A DNA stretch of 64,000 bases from Halovenus amylolytica (GCA_004015825.1 SAYS01000021.1:1-64000), one strand, 5' to 3'. Counted from the stretch's first letter, positions 43,394-53,556 are shown. Notes: generated by a model from the sequence alone, not told the origin. Translations and numbers: made by a program.

Positions 43394-44254
43394 ATGAGTG
43401 AGAGTAACTACGCGAAGGACGTTCTCGTATCGGCGGACTGGGTAGAAGACCGACTCGACGAATTCCAGAGTGACGATCCGGCCCACCGACTGGTGGAAGT
43501 CGACGTCGACACCGAGCTGTACGACGAGAGTCACGCTCCGGGAGCGATCGGTTTCAACTGGGAGACCGACCTGCAGGATCAGGTGACACGCGACATCCTC
43601 GACAAAGAGGATTTCGAGGAGCTGCTCGGAGCCCACGGGATCAGTGAGGACTCGACAGTCGTTCTCTACGGTGACAACTCCAACTGGTTCGCTGCCTACA
43701 CCTACTGGCAGTTCAAATACTACGGCCACGACGACGTGAAACTCCTCGATGGCGGCCGTGAGTACTGGGAAGAACACGACTATCCGACGACGGACGAGGT
43801 TCCGGCGTTCCCGGAAGTCGAGTACAACGCCTCCAACCCACGCGAGAGCATCCGAGCCTACCGTGACGACGTCGAGAACGCGATCGAGCGCGGCCTCCCA
43901 CTCGTGGACGTTCGCTCGCCCGAAGAGTTCAGTGGCGAAGTGCTCGCACCGCCAGGACTCGACGAGACCGCACAGCGTGGCGGTCACATCCCCGGCGCAC
44001 AGAACATCTCCTGGGCAGCCGTCACCAACGACGACGGCACCTTCAAGAATGCTGACGAGCTGAAAGAGCTGTACGCCGACTACGGCATCGACGGCGAGGG
44101 AACGACCGTCGCCTACTGCCGGATCGGTGAGCGCTCCTCTGTCGCCTGGTTCGCACTCCACGAACTGCTCGGCTACGAGGACACCATCAACTACGATGGC
44201 TCCTGGACCGAGTGGGGTAACCTCGTGGGTGCGCCGATCGAGAAAGGCGAATAG
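43394..44254 (+). CDS. Tandem-rhodanese thiosulfate sulfurtransferase
   Basis: 286 residues starting MSESNYAKDVLVSADWVEDRL. The first domain has LYGDNSNWFAAY in the active loop (no Cys); the second has AYCRIGERSSVAW with the catalytic cysteine. The ending GSWTEWGNLVGAPIEKGE is typical of archaeal SseA/TssA proteins. Likely cytosolic sulfur transfer; it may be a partner or paralogue of the divergent gene. A GATATATGC box about 40 bp upstream could be the TATA element. Confidence 0.9.
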   Translation: MSESNYAKDVLVSADWVEDRLDEFQSDDPAHRLVEVDVDTELYDESHAPGAIGFNWETDLQDQVTRDILDKEDFEELLGAHGISEDSTVVLYGDNSNWFAAYTYWQFKYYGHDDVKLLDGGREYWEEHDYPTTDEVPAFPEVEYNASNPRESIRAYRDDVENAIERGLPLVDVRSPEEFSGEVLAPPGLDETAQRGGHIPGAQNISWAAVTNDDGTFKNADELKELYADYGIDGEGTTVAYCRIGERSSVAWFALHELLGYEDTINYDGSWTEWGNLVGAPIEKGE

Positions 44255-44466
44255 CGAGATTGAGCGGAGCGAAACCTCGAAGTGGAACGGCGAGCGCTTT
44301 TCGCGAGCCGTGGAACAGGCCGACGACTAAGTGAAGCGCAGGGAGATTTTCTTCTCCGAGTCCCGTTTTTCCAGCCGGTGAGTACTGGCTACCGTAACCC
44401 ATAATGTCGCGAAACCAAAGATACAGCAAGGGAGCGAGAGATCCGTTCGCTCGCGGCCACTCAAAT

Positions 44467-45606
44467 ATGGCAACATCAACGATCGAGCGATGGAGCAGGG
44501 ACAACAGCGTCGACCTGCAGGCCATTCTCGCATTCAACGTGCTCTTTGCGGCTCAACTACTTGCTGCCCTCGTCTACGGCGTCGTCTTCGAGGTCCAGCC
44601 GACGACACTCCATATCTTTCTGATTCCATTCGTCTGGATCACGATCAGTGTCCTGGCTGTGTGGTACACCGATCCCGTCGACGCCAGCCCGAGACGGAAG
44701 CTGATCGCAGGGACAGTGAGCGGGCTGTTTTTCGCCGTCTTCCTCTATCTCTCCGGCAGTGCCGGCACCGCCACCGAACTGTTCGAGCCGGTGACGGGCG
44801 CTGCGGGATTCGGGACCTCACTCGACAGCTCACTCGGCTGGGGCCCGATCATCTTTTACGCGAATGACTGGGTTGCGATGCGGGTCATCCCCTACCAGTT
44901 CGTCGGCTACCTCGCTCTCTCCTATCTAATCTACGTCGCACTGCTCGACGTGGCAAGCTCCGCGAAGGCGGGACTGCTCGGGCTCGTGCTCTGTCCGGGC
45001 TGTACGGTCTCGCTTTTCCCGTCGGTCTTTGCCAGCGCTGCGGGCATCTCCTCTGCATTCGCGCTCCTCGTCCGGTACACCTACGAGCTCTCGACAGTGT
45101 TTTTTGTCGCCGCCGTGGCGCTGATGTACTGGGAACCCTCACTCGAACAGTTCCGGCGGAACGCGTTCGGGAACGTCCACGCGATCACCGCGGGGGTCGC
45201 TGGATTCGTCGCCTGGATCCATCTGTTCCACCCGGGTCACGGCGTCTTCCAGCTGATTCAGTACCTCCAGTACGGGACGCTGTACGATCCACGGCCGCTG
45301 GCGTTTACCCTCGCCGGATTCGCGATGTTCGCCGGCATTCTGCTCGGCTACGCCGGGATCGCACGCAAGCAGCTGTATCTCCTCGGGATGGGACTGATGG
45401 CGACGTTCGTTCTCGGCTACGCCGCCTGGCATACGGTGCTCCATCACGGTGCATTCTGGCCGCATATCGAACTGCACGGTCACAGCGACGCGGGCGCGAT
45501 CGAAACTGTCTGGACGCATCTCTCCGGTGATACCACCGCACTCGTGAGCAAGCTCGCCGAGACGACGCTGTTCGGACTGCTTCTGTTCCTCTACAGAGAC
45601 GAGTGA
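44467..45606 (+). CDS. Polytopic membrane protein of unknown function
   Basis: 379 residues from ATG 44467 (MATSTIERWSRDNSVDLQAI), with about ten hydrophobic segments. Features are a LCPGCTVSLFPSVF pair of cysteines within or near a helix, HLFHPGHGVFQLIQYLQYG, and AAWHTVLHHGAFWPHIELHGH near the end; the several His could bind a metal or heme. A 21-codon upstream extension from 44404 is possible, but its DNA forms a GAGCGA...TCGCTC hairpin and is hydrophilic. It resembles the haloarchaeal DUF7546 type. Confidence 0.6.
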   Translation: MATSTIERWSRDNSVDLQAILAFNVLFAAQLLAALVYGVVFEVQPTTLHIFLIPFVWITISVLAVWYTDPVDASPRRKLIAGTVSGLFFAVFLYLSGSAGTATELFEPVTGAAGFGTSLDSSLGWGPIIFYANDWVAMRVIPYQFVGYLALSYLIYVALLDVASSAKAGLLGLVLCPGCTVSLFPSVFASAAGISSAFALLVRYTYELSTVFFVAAVALMYWEPSLEQFRRNAFGNVHAITAGVAGFVAWIHLFHPGHGVFQLIQYLQYGTLYDPRPLAFTLAGFAMFAGILLGYAGIARKQLYLLGMGLMATFVLGYAAWHTVLHHGAFWPHIELHGHSDAGAIETVWTHLSGDTTALVSKLAETTLFGLLLFLYRDE

Positions 45607-45622
45607 GCTGGCGACAGCAGCG

Positions 45623-47365
45623 TTATATCACGTCGGAGGGATCGAGTTCACCGCGGGCAATCTCGCGGAGTTGCTTCTCGGAGAGCATCTCGATGACGAA
45701 ATCAGGCATCCCCTCGGGGAGGTCCTCCGGAATCGACACGTCAGTGCCATCCACCTCGTCAGTCACGACCGTTCCACCATCAGTCGCAGACTGGGAACCC
45801 GACAGCTGGGTCACCGTCTCCTCGACTTCGGTGACCATCGCGGCCTGTTGCTCGTTTGCAGCTGCCAGCTCGTCGACCTCCTCGGCGACCCGGTTGGCCT
45901 GCGTGACTACGTCGTCGACCATCGACGCGATCTCCTCGGCGGCAGCAGCCTGATCGTCGGTCGCTGCCGCGACCTCGCTGATCCCGTTGGTCGTCTCGGT
46001 GATCGCCTCGACGATGTCGGTCAGGTTGTCCATCGCATCCTGAACACGGTCGATCCCCCGATCGACCTGTTCGGCCGTGTCGGTGAGACTCCCGACTGTC
46101 TCCTCGGTGTCGGCCTGGATCTCGTCGACCATCGTCTCGATGTCACCGGCCCGTGTCTGTGACTCCTCGGCGAGTGATTTGATCTCGTCGGCGACGACCG
46201 CGAACCCCTCGCCCGCCTCGCCGGCCCGGGCGGCCTCGATCGAGGCGTTCAGAGCGAGCATGTTTGTCTGTTCGGCGATCGCGTTGATCGCGTCGACGAA
46301 CTCGTCGATCTCCGCGATGCGGTCCTGTAACCCGTCGACATCGGTCACGACACCGTCGACGGCGTTACCGATCTCGTCCATCACGTCGGCGGCGTCGTCG
46401 GCTGCGTCTTTCCCGTCTTCGGTGAGTGTTTCCGCCCGCTCGCTCGAATCTTCGACCTGGTCGGCCGTCGCTGCGACCTCCTCGACTGTCGCCGAGAGAT
46501 TCGACACCTCGTCTGCGACTTCGTCGATCTTCCGGGACTGCTGTTCTGCCGCGTCACTGATCGTGGTCGCACTGTCTGCGACGTCTTCGGCGGTCGATCG
46601 CAGATCACTCACGGGCTGTTCGAGTTCCTCGTCGACACTGGCCATCAACTGCTCGTTTCGCTCGATTTCGTCTTCGAGTCGCTGACTGTAGGAGTGGATG
46701 TAGGTGTCCGTGACGACCTGCATATCGAGATTGATGATTCGGAGAATAGAGAGCATATCTTCGATCGCATCGTCGACTTCTGCTTCGACGGCCGATTCGA
46801 TCGCACTGTCCGGGACCGAAGGGGGGTCGTCCGCTCCACTGTCGGTCTCCAGCTCCGATGTTACGGCCGCTGTCACCCGGTCGGTAACCGAGTCGACGAG
46901 CTGATCACCGACGAGAGGAAGGATAAGATCGTAGTAGACGCCGTACTGGCCGATATACTGTTTCATCGGCATATCAAGCATATCGTGGAGCTTGCCGATC
47001 CGAGCCCGGTCGCGGAAGTACTGCTGGCCGTACTCACCGTCGACGAGCGTGGTAAAATACGCCGACTGGGTCTGTTTGAGCTGGTCGACGTTTTTTGGTG
47101 AGCGACCGATAACCTCGACTGTCTCCTCGTAGTCGGTGAGATTCTCGTAGAAATCGTCGGCGACCTGATCGGCGTGTTCTGCAAAGAGATCCTGGTACCC
47201 CGTGAGTCGGCGGACGTCGTCCTCCGAGAAGTTCACAAAGTCTTTCCGCCACTCGATTTCCGAGCGGTCGAGGCCGATCTCGTCGATCAATGAATCGAGA
47301 TCAAGCTGGTCGTTCAACCCACCCTTCCCGAACGCTTCCCGACCGGACGCTCTGCTGTTCGACAT
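45623..47365 (-). CDS. hemAT: HemAT-type globin-coupled aerotaxis transducer
   Basis: 580 residues, soluble. Residues about 20-180 form a protoglobin-like sensor with the proximal histidine in [23 protein letters not shown]. After a coiled-coil linker comes the MCP signalling domain with tip [43 protein letters not shown]. The start at MSNSRASG is the family one. It would bind oxygen at heme and steer the cell through CheA. It is convergent with the membrane protein gene. Confidence 0.93.
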   Translation of the reverse strand: MSNSRASGREAFGKGGLNDQLDLDSLIDEIGLDRSEIEWRKDFVNFSEDDVRRLTGYQDLFAEHADQVADDFYENLTDYEETVEVIGRSPKNVDQLKQTQSAYFTTLVDGEYGQQYFRDRARIGKLHDMLDMPMKQYIGQYGVYYDLILPLVGDQLVDSVTDRVTAAVTSELETDSGADDPPSVPDSAIESAVEAEVDDAIEDMLSILRIINLDMQVVTDTYIHSYSQRLEDEIERNEQLMASVDEELEQPVSDLRSTAEDVADSATTISDAAEQQSRKIDEVADEVSNLSATVEEVAATADQVEDSSERAETLTEDGKDAADDAADVMDEIGNAVDGVVTDVDGLQDRIAEIDEFVDAINAIAEQTNMLALNASIEAARAGEAGEGFAVVADEIKSLAEESQTRAGDIETMVDEIQADTEETVGSLTDTAEQVDRGIDRVQDAMDNLTDIVEAITETTNGISEVAAATDDQAAAAEEIASMVDDVVTQANRVAEEVDELAAANEQQAAMVTEVEETVTQLSGSQSATDGGTVVTDEVDGTDVSIPEDLPEGMPDFVIEMLSEKQLREIARGELDPSDVI

Positions 47366-47574
47366 AGATACTGGCTGTTTGAAAAGCCGACTTAAGTAGG
47401 TTCTTGAGATATTTTCAGTGCTGATAACCGAGGTGGCTGCACGAAACTGACGAATTTCGACCCACCTAGGATGAGGCGAACAACGTGCGGCGCTCCTCGT
47501 GAGCACTCGTTCTCACGGTGGTCGACTATCTGTCCGACTGGACAGCCGCCAGTATCAGCAGCCACGAAACGCAC

Positions 47575-47778
47575 TCACTGACGGCTACGTTGGCGGAGTT
47601 TCGGACGGATCAGATGAGTGAGGCCTGCCGAGACGATACCGACACCGGCCGCGACACCGATCACAGTTCCGACCCCGAAGAACGCACCGCCCAGCAGGAC
47701 GTACGTCTGCACGCCGACCAGAAAGGAGAGGACGCTGACCACGCCCCAGAGCAGACTTGCCTTGACCGTCGGCTCCAT
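47575..47778 (-). CDS. Small two-helix membrane protein (67 aa)
   Basis: 67 residues starting MEPTVKASLLWGVVSVLSFL, two hydrophobic helices and a basic tail (RPKLRQRSRQ). Its ATG follows the ridA stop codon with no gap, so it is translated from the ridA transcript. Small haloarchaeal membrane proteins of this layout are widespread and unassigned. Confidence 0.7.
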   Translation of the reverse strand: MEPTVKASLLWGVVSVLSFLVGVQTYVLLGGAFFGVGTVIGVAAGVGIVSAGLTHLIRPKLRQRSRQ

Positions 47779-48156
47779 CTATTTCGTGGCGATGGCCTCG
47801 ATCTCGACGCCGACGCCTTTCGGAAGCTCGTCGACACCGACGGCACTGCGAGCTGGCGGTTCGTCGTCGAAAAACGACTCGTAGGTGGTGTTCATCGCCT
47901 CGAAGTCGTCGATATCGTCGAGGAAGACGGTCACTTTCAGGACGTCGGTCATCTCCGCGCCCGCTTCGGCGAGGACGGCTTCGAGGTTCTCCAGTGCCTG
48001 CTCGGTCTGGACGTCGATCGCCGCGCCGTCGAGGAGGTCTCCGTCCGGCGTCAGTGGGATCTGCCCGGCAGTGAAGACGAGGTCGTCCGTCGCAGTCGCC
48101 TGGCTGTAGGCCCCGACCGCTGCCGGCGCCTCGTCAGTGCTGATTATCTGTTTCAT
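47779..48156 (-). CDS. ridA: RidA family enamine/imine deaminase
   Basis: 125 residues starting MKQIISTDEAPAAVGAYSQA. RidA motifs: GQIPLTPDGDL, the VFLDDIDDFEAMN strand, and the catalytic Arg in PPARSAVGVDELPKGVGVEIEAIA. It hydrolyses reactive enamine/imine intermediates made by PLP enzymes. The ATG at 48156 is chosen over a longer frame that runs into non-coding DNA. Confidence 0.93.
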   Translation of the reverse strand: MKQIISTDEAPAAVGAYSQATATDDLVFTAGQIPLTPDGDLLDGAAIDVQTEQALENLEAVLAEAGAEMTDVLKVTVFLDDIDDFEAMNTTYESFFDDEPPARSAVGVDELPKGVGVEIEAIATK

Positions 48157-48229
48157 ACGTCCTCTGGTGCCGGGACGGATATAAAACTCGGCGACTCGTG
48201 GTGTACGTCCATTTTTATGCGAGTCAGTA

Positions 48230-48364
48230 ATGATCTCTGTCGTGAACAGACGGCTCGCGTCTCTCTCCTTGCTGTTCGCTGCTCTCTGTGGATTTGTGGC
48301 AGGAGTCATCGACCGTGTCGACGCCAATCTGGCGATGTACTGTCGCTCGAAATCGAGACGGTAA
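48230..48364 (+). other. Possible decayed small membrane protein gene
   Basis: In the 336-bp interval without a gene, a 44-codon frame from ATG 48230 (MISVVNRRLASLSLLFAALCG) follows a TTTTTAT-like box. In another frame, just after it, TLLVTAVVLAVHGAYTLYERILERM looks like a second membrane helix with an archaeal-type tail. The two could be halves of one gene separated by a frameshift. The second frame has no nearby stop, so an active gene is doubtful. The rest of the interval shows nothing. Confidence 0.3.
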
Positions 48365-48492
48365 TCGCCCAGACACTGCTGGTCACCGCCGTCGTCCTCG
48401 CAGTGCACGGGGCGTACACACTGTATGAACGAATCCTGGAGCGCATGAACGAACATCCCGACAGGGTCGCGTTCCCGGTCAGCCGGAGTCGA

Positions 48493-49299
48493 TCAGGGTC
48501 CGAGTTCGTCGATCACACGCACTGCGTTTTTCGAGAACGCTTTCCGCATCGCATCTTCGGGCACGTCGAGTGTGAGTATCTCCATGATCGCCACGTTCGG
48601 ATGGAGGTTCGGTGCGCCGCTGCCGAACAGCACCTGGGAGGGGTGTTCCATCAGCGCGCGTTCGAGCGGGTCGCGCAACTGGACGAAGCTCGTGTCGACG
48701 AAGCAGTTCTCGTGACAGCCGAGGAGATCGATCGTCTCGCTCATCAGCGATTCGTCGAGAGGATACCCCCCGAAGTGGGCGATGATGAGGGGGAACTCGT
48801 AGTCGAGCAGCGTCTCCTCGATCGTCTCGGGGCCGAACCCGCGACCACCGTACGTAATAACTGGGAGATCGACCGCCTCGAGCTGGGAGAGAACCTCCGC
48901 GTCCGGCAGCCCATCCGCGACGGGATCGAGTACGAACCCGATAAACCGGTCCTCGTAGGCGTACTGTTCGATATCGTCCGGCGAGGTGTGCTCGTCAGAA
49001 CGCGACCGCGTGACGTTTCGCAGGCGTGACGTGACACTCTCCCCGGGATCGCGTGCGCCGTTGACCCGGGCAGCCGCCACGAACGACCGGTCGACGGCCA
49101 TCCGCGCGACGGCGTTGTTCGCTTTGAGATACGAGCCGTCGCGTTCGGCAGGAAACACGAGCGACTGGACGATGCCAGCCTGTTGCATCTCCCGCTCGAT
49201 CTGTTCGGCATCTCCCACCCCCCGTGGCCGGCGGCTCTCGTCCGGTTCGAGTTCCACGTGCGTGTCTACCACCCGAAACCCGTGCTCCAGCTCCAACAT
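48493..49299 (-). CDS. Amidohydrolase-fold (TatD/COG2159-like) protein
   Basis: 268 residues starting MLELEHGFRVVDTHVELEPDE. The usual HxH is HxE here, and the late GSDxP motif reads FGSGAPN, so metal-binding residues are only partly kept. HFGGYPLDESLM and FVDTSFVQ are as in amidohydrolase-2 TIM barrels. It may be an atypical hydrolase or decarboxylase-like protein. The upstream frame to 49401 lies in the thermosome promoter region and is not used. Confidence 0.75.
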   Translation of the reverse strand: MLELEHGFRVVDTHVELEPDESRRPRGVGDAEQIEREMQQAGIVQSLVFPAERDGSYLKANNAVARMAVDRSFVAAARVNGARDPGESVTSRLRNVTRSRSDEHTSPDDIEQYAYEDRFIGFVLDPVADGLPDAEVLSQLEAVDLPVITYGGRGFGPETIEETLLDYEFPLIIAHFGGYPLDESLMSETIDLLGCHENCFVDTSFVQLRDPLERALMEHPSQVLFGSGAPNLHPNVAIMEILTLDVPEDAMRKAFSKNAVRVIDELGP

Positions 49300-49382
49300 C
49301 GACCGGGTAATTGTACTGGGGATACTTAACACTCCGCGATGTTCCAGGCCGTAACCCGGGGACTGAACTCCACGAGTAGTAA

Positions 49383-49392
49383 CATTTATATA
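49383..49392 (+). promoter_or_regulatory. TATA box of the thermosome gene
   Basis: CATTTATATA lies 37-46 bp before the ATG, an unusually strong TATA sequence for a GC-rich genome, as expected for an abundant heat-inducible chaperonin. Confidence 0.55.
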
Positions 49393-49428
49393 GAACCGCA
49401 AACGACATTTTAAGCGAGGTAATCATCA

Positions 49429-51012
49429 ATGTCACAATCTGGCCAGCGACGCATGGGCGGACAGCCTATGTTTATTCTTAGTGAGGACAGCGAGCGAACG
49501 CGGGGTGACGACGCACAGTCGTCGAACATCTCCGCGGGGAAGGCTGTAAGTGAGTCGGTACGGACAACACTCGGCCCGCGCGGGATGGACAAGATGCTCG
49601 TCTCCGACGACGGGGACGTTGTCATCACCAACGACGGGGCGACGATTCTCGACGAGATGGATATCGAGCATCCAGCCGCACAGATGCTCGTCGAGGTCGC
49701 AGAGACACAGGAAGAGGAGGTCGGCGACGGGACGACAACGGCATCTATTCTCGCGGGCGAGTTGCTCTCCAAGGCCGAGAATCTCCTCGAAGACGACGTC
49801 CACCCGACGACGATCGTCGAGGGATACCACGAGGCCGCCCAGATCGCACAGGCAGCTATCGAGGACAACGTCATCGCGACCGAACCCGACGACGAACAGC
49901 TCCTGCAGGTCGCCGAGTCGAGCATGACCGGCAAGGGAACCGGCGAACTCGCCGCCGGCGATCTCGCACAGACGGTCGTCGACGCAGTCCAGCAGGTCAG
50001 CACCACGGACGGTGTCGACCGCGACGCCATTACGGTCCACACGCAGGTCGGCGCAGCTACGAGCGCGACCGAACTCGTCGAGGGTGTCATCGTCGACGAA
50101 GACCGACTCAGCGAGGAGATGCCACGGTCGGCCGAAGACGCAGCGATCGCCATCATCGAAGAGGACCTCGAAGTCAAGGAGAGCAACATCGACGCCGAGT
50201 ACCAGGTTTCGAACGTCGATCAGCTCAACGCAGCGATCGAGGCCGAGACCGAACAGCTCGCCGAGTACGCGAAAGCGATCGCCGAGACCGACGCCGACGT
50301 CGTCTTCATCGACGGTGACGTCGACGACCGCGTCGCCTCGGATCTCGTCAAGGAAGGTCTGCTCGTCTTCGACGGCGTCGACGGCGACGACATCGACGCA
50401 GTCGGTGCCGCGACGGGTGCCAGCCGCGTCGGCTCCGTCGAGACGCTCGAAAACGACGATCTCGGCTCGGCCGACTCCGTCAGCGTCGAGAAGTTCGCCG
50501 ACGACGAACTCGTCTTCATCGAGGGTGGCGCAGCTTCGGAAGCAGTGACCATCTTCGCCCGCGGCTCGACCGAACACGTCGTCGACGAGATCGAGCGCAG
50601 CCTCAACGACGCACTCGACGTCGTCACCGCAGCACTCGACGCCGGCGGTGTCGTCGGCGGTGCGGGTGCGATCGAGATCATCATCGCCAACCAGGTCCGT
50701 GACGAAGCAGCCAGTATCGAGGGCCGCAAACAGCTCGCAGTCGAGGCTTTCGCCGACGCCGTCGACGTGCTCCCGCGAACGCTCGCGGAGAACACCGGCA
50801 TGGACCCGATCGACGCGCTCGTCGATCTCCGCGCCGCACACGACGGTGGCACTGCGGCTGGCCTCATCAGCGAGGGTCAGACCGGCACCGTCGCCGATCC
50901 GATCGAGCACGGTGTGCTCGACCCCGCCGCTGTCAAACGCGAGGCGATCGACAGCGCGACCGAGGCATCGACGATGATCGTCCGGATCGACGACGTCATC
51001 GCCTCGAACTGA
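49429..51012 (+). CDS. Thermosome (group II chaperonin) subunit
   Basis: 527 residues starting [34 protein letters not shown]. Chaperonin motifs: [38 protein letters not shown] and [15 protein letters not shown]. Compared with major haloarchaeal CCT subunits, the C-terminus lacks the long Gly/Met tail (it ends [11 protein letters not shown]). It folds proteins in an ATP-driven double ring, usually with other subunits encoded elsewhere. It has a strong TATA box. Confidence 0.94.
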   Translation: MSQSGQRRMGGQPMFILSEDSERTRGDDAQSSNISAGKAVSESVRTTLGPRGMDKMLVSDDGDVVITNDGATILDEMDIEHPAAQMLVEVAETQEEEVGDGTTTASILAGELLSKAENLLEDDVHPTTIVEGYHEAAQIAQAAIEDNVIATEPDDEQLLQVAESSMTGKGTGELAAGDLAQTVVDAVQQVSTTDGVDRDAITVHTQVGAATSATELVEGVIVDEDRLSEEMPRSAEDAAIAIIEEDLEVKESNIDAEYQVSNVDQLNAAIEAETEQLAEYAKAIAETDADVVFIDGDVDDRVASDLVKEGLLVFDGVDGDDIDAVGAATGASRVGSVETLENDDLGSADSVSVEKFADDELVFIEGGAASEAVTIFARGSTEHVVDEIERSLNDALDVVTAALDAGGVVGGAGAIEIIIANQVRDEAASIEGRKQLAVEAFADAVDVLPRTLAENTGMDPIDALVDLRAAHDGGTAAGLISEGQTGTVADPIEHGVLDPAAVKREAIDSATEASTMIVRIDDVIASN

Positions 51013-51050
51013 TCTGGCCACTGATAGCCGTCTCTGATCGAGAATACAGC

Positions 51051-51060
51051 ATATTTTTTC
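51051..51060 (+). terminator. T-run after the thermosome gene
   Basis: ATATTTTTTC about 40 bp after the thermosome stop is the type of oligo-T signal used for archaeal termination. It sits between convergent genes. Confidence 0.4.
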
Positions 51061-51094
51061 GCCTCAACCGAGTAAGTCAGCAGCCTGTCCGGGA

Positions 51095-51892
51095 TCAGAT
51101 AAAGGCCAGTGGCAACATTACCGCGACACCGACTGCGATCCCACCCGCGAGTTCTGGCTTTCCCCCGCTGGGAAGGTTCTGGCCGATATCGAGCGCTTCG
51201 GGGATGAACTCCGAGAGGACCAGATAGATCATCGCACCGGCAGCGAAGCCGAAACCGTAGGGAAGGAATTGCCGGGCGACTCGGACAAAGGCGAAGGCGA
51301 TGACGGCACCGATCGGCTGTGGCAGACTCGAAAAGACCGCCCACCAGACCATCTTCCACTCGGGAACACCCATCGATTTCAGCGGGATCGAGATCGCCGT
51401 TCCCTCCGGAATGTTGTGGATCGAGATTGCGATGGTCATGAAAATCGCCAGGATCGGGACGGTGAATCCGAGGATCTGCGTGCCGCCTTCGAGGCCAAGG
51501 TCGGCAAACGAGACACCGACGGCGATCCCCTCCGGGAAGCTGTGGACCGTCAAGATACCGAGAATGAGGACGAGTTTCGTGAAATCCGCCTCCTCGTACT
51601 GTTTGGGGTCGAGATCGGCATCCAGCAGCAGATCGTGGGCCACGACGACGAGGATGACGCCGGCAACCATCCCGATTCCGATCTCCAGCATCGACCCCTC
51701 GGCCAGCCCCTCCTGGATCAGCCCGAACAGCGACGCCGAAACCATGATTCCAGAGGAGAGTCCCCAGAGAACGACGTTTCGGCGGTCACTGATCGAGTCG
51801 AAAAAGTAAAATGGGAGTGCACCGATACCGGTCGCCAGCGCGGTAATGAACCCCGCAATGAAGACGAACGTGAGGTTCCCAAGCAGCGCCAT
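51095..51892 (-). CDS. ZIP-family metal transporter
   Basis: 265 residues with about eight membrane helices. The binuclear metal-site motifs HSFPEGIAVG and HNIPEGTAISIP are intact. ZIP carriers import Zn2+ or other divalent metals down their gradient. With znuABC and the P-type exporter at 57709 the window encodes zinc import and export by three systems. It is convergent with the thermosome gene. Confidence 0.9.
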   Translation of the reverse strand: MALLGNLTFVFIAGFITALATGIGALPFYFFDSISDRRNVVLWGLSSGIMVSASLFGLIQEGLAEGSMLEIGIGMVAGVILVVVAHDLLLDADLDPKQYEEADFTKLVLILGILTVHSFPEGIAVGVSFADLGLEGGTQILGFTVPILAIFMTIAISIHNIPEGTAISIPLKSMGVPEWKMVWWAVFSSLPQPIGAVIAFAFVRVARQFLPYGFGFAAGAMIYLVLSEFIPEALDIGQNLPSGGKPELAGGIAVGVAVMLPLAFI

Positions 51893-51955
51893 ACTCGCGT
51901 CTACGGGAGAGTGATATAAACGCCCAGCGGCGAGTACCAGAATCTGAGTCTACCC

Positions 51956-52126
51956 CTATTTTTTCGCGCGGTGCAGGCGGCTGGCGAACAACAGCCCGAC
52001 GAACAGGTAGACCAGGCCGGCAATCGGCAACAGCGTGGACTCGACTGCCCAGATCGCGGCGAGAAAGGAGCCACCGAGAAAGAAGAAAATAAGCCCGGCG
52101 ACGAGGAGTTTCTCCGGATCGACCAT
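51956..52126 (-). CDS. Small two-helix membrane protein (56 aa)
   Basis: 56 residues starting MVDPEKLLVAGLIFFFLGG, two helices and a basic end (RLHRAKK). Its ATG overlaps the stop of the carotenoid oxygenase gene (TGATG), so it is likely translated by coupling. Function unknown; the coupling suggests a role beside the oxygenase. Confidence 0.65.
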   Translation of the reverse strand: MVDPEKLLVAGLIFFFLGGSFLAAIWAVESTLLPIAGLVYLFVGLLFASRLHRAKK

Positions 52127-53556
52127 CAGTGATCGAAAAACCGGCCGTGGAAGCCAAAGGGGTTGTGGTGGGGCACTGGCGCACGGGCGAGTTCGTCGAG
52201 TGTTTCCCCGTCGAAGACGAGCAGCAGAGAGCGCTCGGTCGAAACGTCGAGTGCCGGTGCGAGCACAACCCCGTCGTCTTCACGCTCCCCGGCCGGGCGC
52301 TGAATCAGCCACGGCTCTTCGACGTAGAGATCCGTCTGCCACCACTCCGTCGCCTGTCCACGCTCTGTGTCGACCTTGACGAGTCCGTTTGCACCCTCGC
52401 GGTCTGTCGCCTGACCGTAGGCGTACCGGTAGTCGGTGGTCTGCCGGTTGCGGGGGACTGTCGGCAGTTCGATCCCGCCGTCGTACAACTGTTCACTGGA
52501 GACTGTCCCATCGGAACCGATTCGCAACCGAACCAATCGCCCCGGCGGCACGGCTGCGAAGCCCTCGCTTTCCAGCCGTTCCAGCGAGAGCGCGTCGACG
52601 ATGGTGTTGTCCTCGAAAGCGACCAGATCGACGACGACAGTCCCCTCGTCGTCGTAGGCGTTGATCGTGTGAAACGTGAAGAATGGGTCGACCGTCGGCT
52701 GTGTTCGGATCTGCCCGGTATCGCGGTCGACGACGTACAGTTTCGTGTCGATCCCCTCGTTCCACTCCAGCAGTTCGAAAAAGCCCTCGGTGAACGGGGA
52801 CAGTGATTTGCGGATATTGATCCGCAGTGGTGTCTCGACGAGGACGATGTGGTCTTGGCTGACGGCGATGCTGTGGATATACGCCGGCGAATCGGTCGGA
52901 ATCGACGTGATAAGTTCTCGCCGGCGGGTGCCGTCCGGAATCCGGAACAGCTTGTACTCGTGACTCCGACCGAAAGAGAGTCCGTGGCCGACCTGCTCCC
53001 CGCGGTGTGGATCTGCAACCAGGTGGGCCGTGATCATATCGACGTCGAGCATATCGTCGAAGACGAACTCATCCCGGGTTTCGAGTGTAGTACCTTCGAA
53101 GGAAACAAGCTTTGGAACTTCAGTCTGGGCGACTAGTTCGCCGTCGATGCGTGCGACGTGGACGTTCGCGTTGTCGGTCGGCTCCGGCGGTCCAAGCCGG
53201 CGAAGAAAGCCGAGCAGTTTTCCGGGCCCGTGTTCGTCCGTGGCGAACTGGCCGGTCGGTCGGCCGGCCATCGCGTCGGCGTAGCTCTCGGTCCGGAGAA
53301 ATCGGTTGGTGTAACGAATCTTCCCATCCGCGAACTCGTATTTTCGCAACATTGCCAGCCCGTCGAACCAGTGTCGCAGGCGGACACCGTTCCCCTCGAA
53401 TTTGCCCGGTCCATTGCGGATGAGTGATCCGGAGAGCCACTCGGGAACCGTCCCGTCGACAGGAAGTTCGTGATCGCTCACCTCGGTGTCGAGCGAGCGA
53501 AAGCCCGGCATGAACGTAGATTCTGACACGGACACTGCTAGGGGGTTGTCGATCAT
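52126..53556 (-). CDS. Carotenoid oxygenase (RPE65/CCD family)
   Basis: 476 residues starting MIDNPLAVSVSESTFMPGF. The four iron-binding histidines are visible in ITAHLVADPH, AYIHSIAVS, FTFHTINAYDD and NPFGFHGRFF. The family cleaves carotenoid double bonds with Fe2+ and O2. A retinal-forming role is possible, but haloarchaea usually use Brp/Blh for that; substrate unknown. The ATG at 53556 is preferred to a GTG 26 codons upstream. Confidence 0.87.
   Translation of the reverse strand: MIDNPLAVSVSESTFMPGFRSLDTEVSDHELPVDGTVPEWLSGSLIRNGPGKFEGNGVRLRHWFDGLAMLRKYEFADGKIRYTNRFLRTESYADAMAGRPTGQFATDEHGPGKLLGFLRRLGPPEPTDNANVHVARIDGELVAQTEVPKLVSFEGTTLETRDEFVFDDMLDVDMITAHLVADPHRGEQVGHGLSFGRSHEYKLFRIPDGTRRRELITSIPTDSPAYIHSIAVSQDHIVLVETPLRINIRKSLSPFTEGFFELLEWNEGIDTKLYVVDRDTGQIRTQPTVDPFFTFHTINAYDDEGTVVVDLVAFEDNTIVDALSLERLESEGFAAVPPGRLVRLRIGSDGTVSSEQLYDGGIELPTVPRNRQTTDYRYAYGQATDREGANGLVKVDTERGQATEWWQTDLYVEEPWLIQRPAGEREDDGVVLAPALDVSTERSLLLVFDGETLDELARAPVPHHNPFGFHGRFFDH

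Noticed and set aside
47518..49029. A 503-codon + strand open frame across ridA and the amidohydrolase-like gene
   Set aside because: It is antisense to two well-supported genes; only a short stretch near 48360-48480 looks protein-like and is noted separately.
49432..51021. A 529-codon open frame antisense to the thermosome
   Set aside because: It is a shadow of a highly conserved chaperonin gene; the translation is acidic but has no family features.
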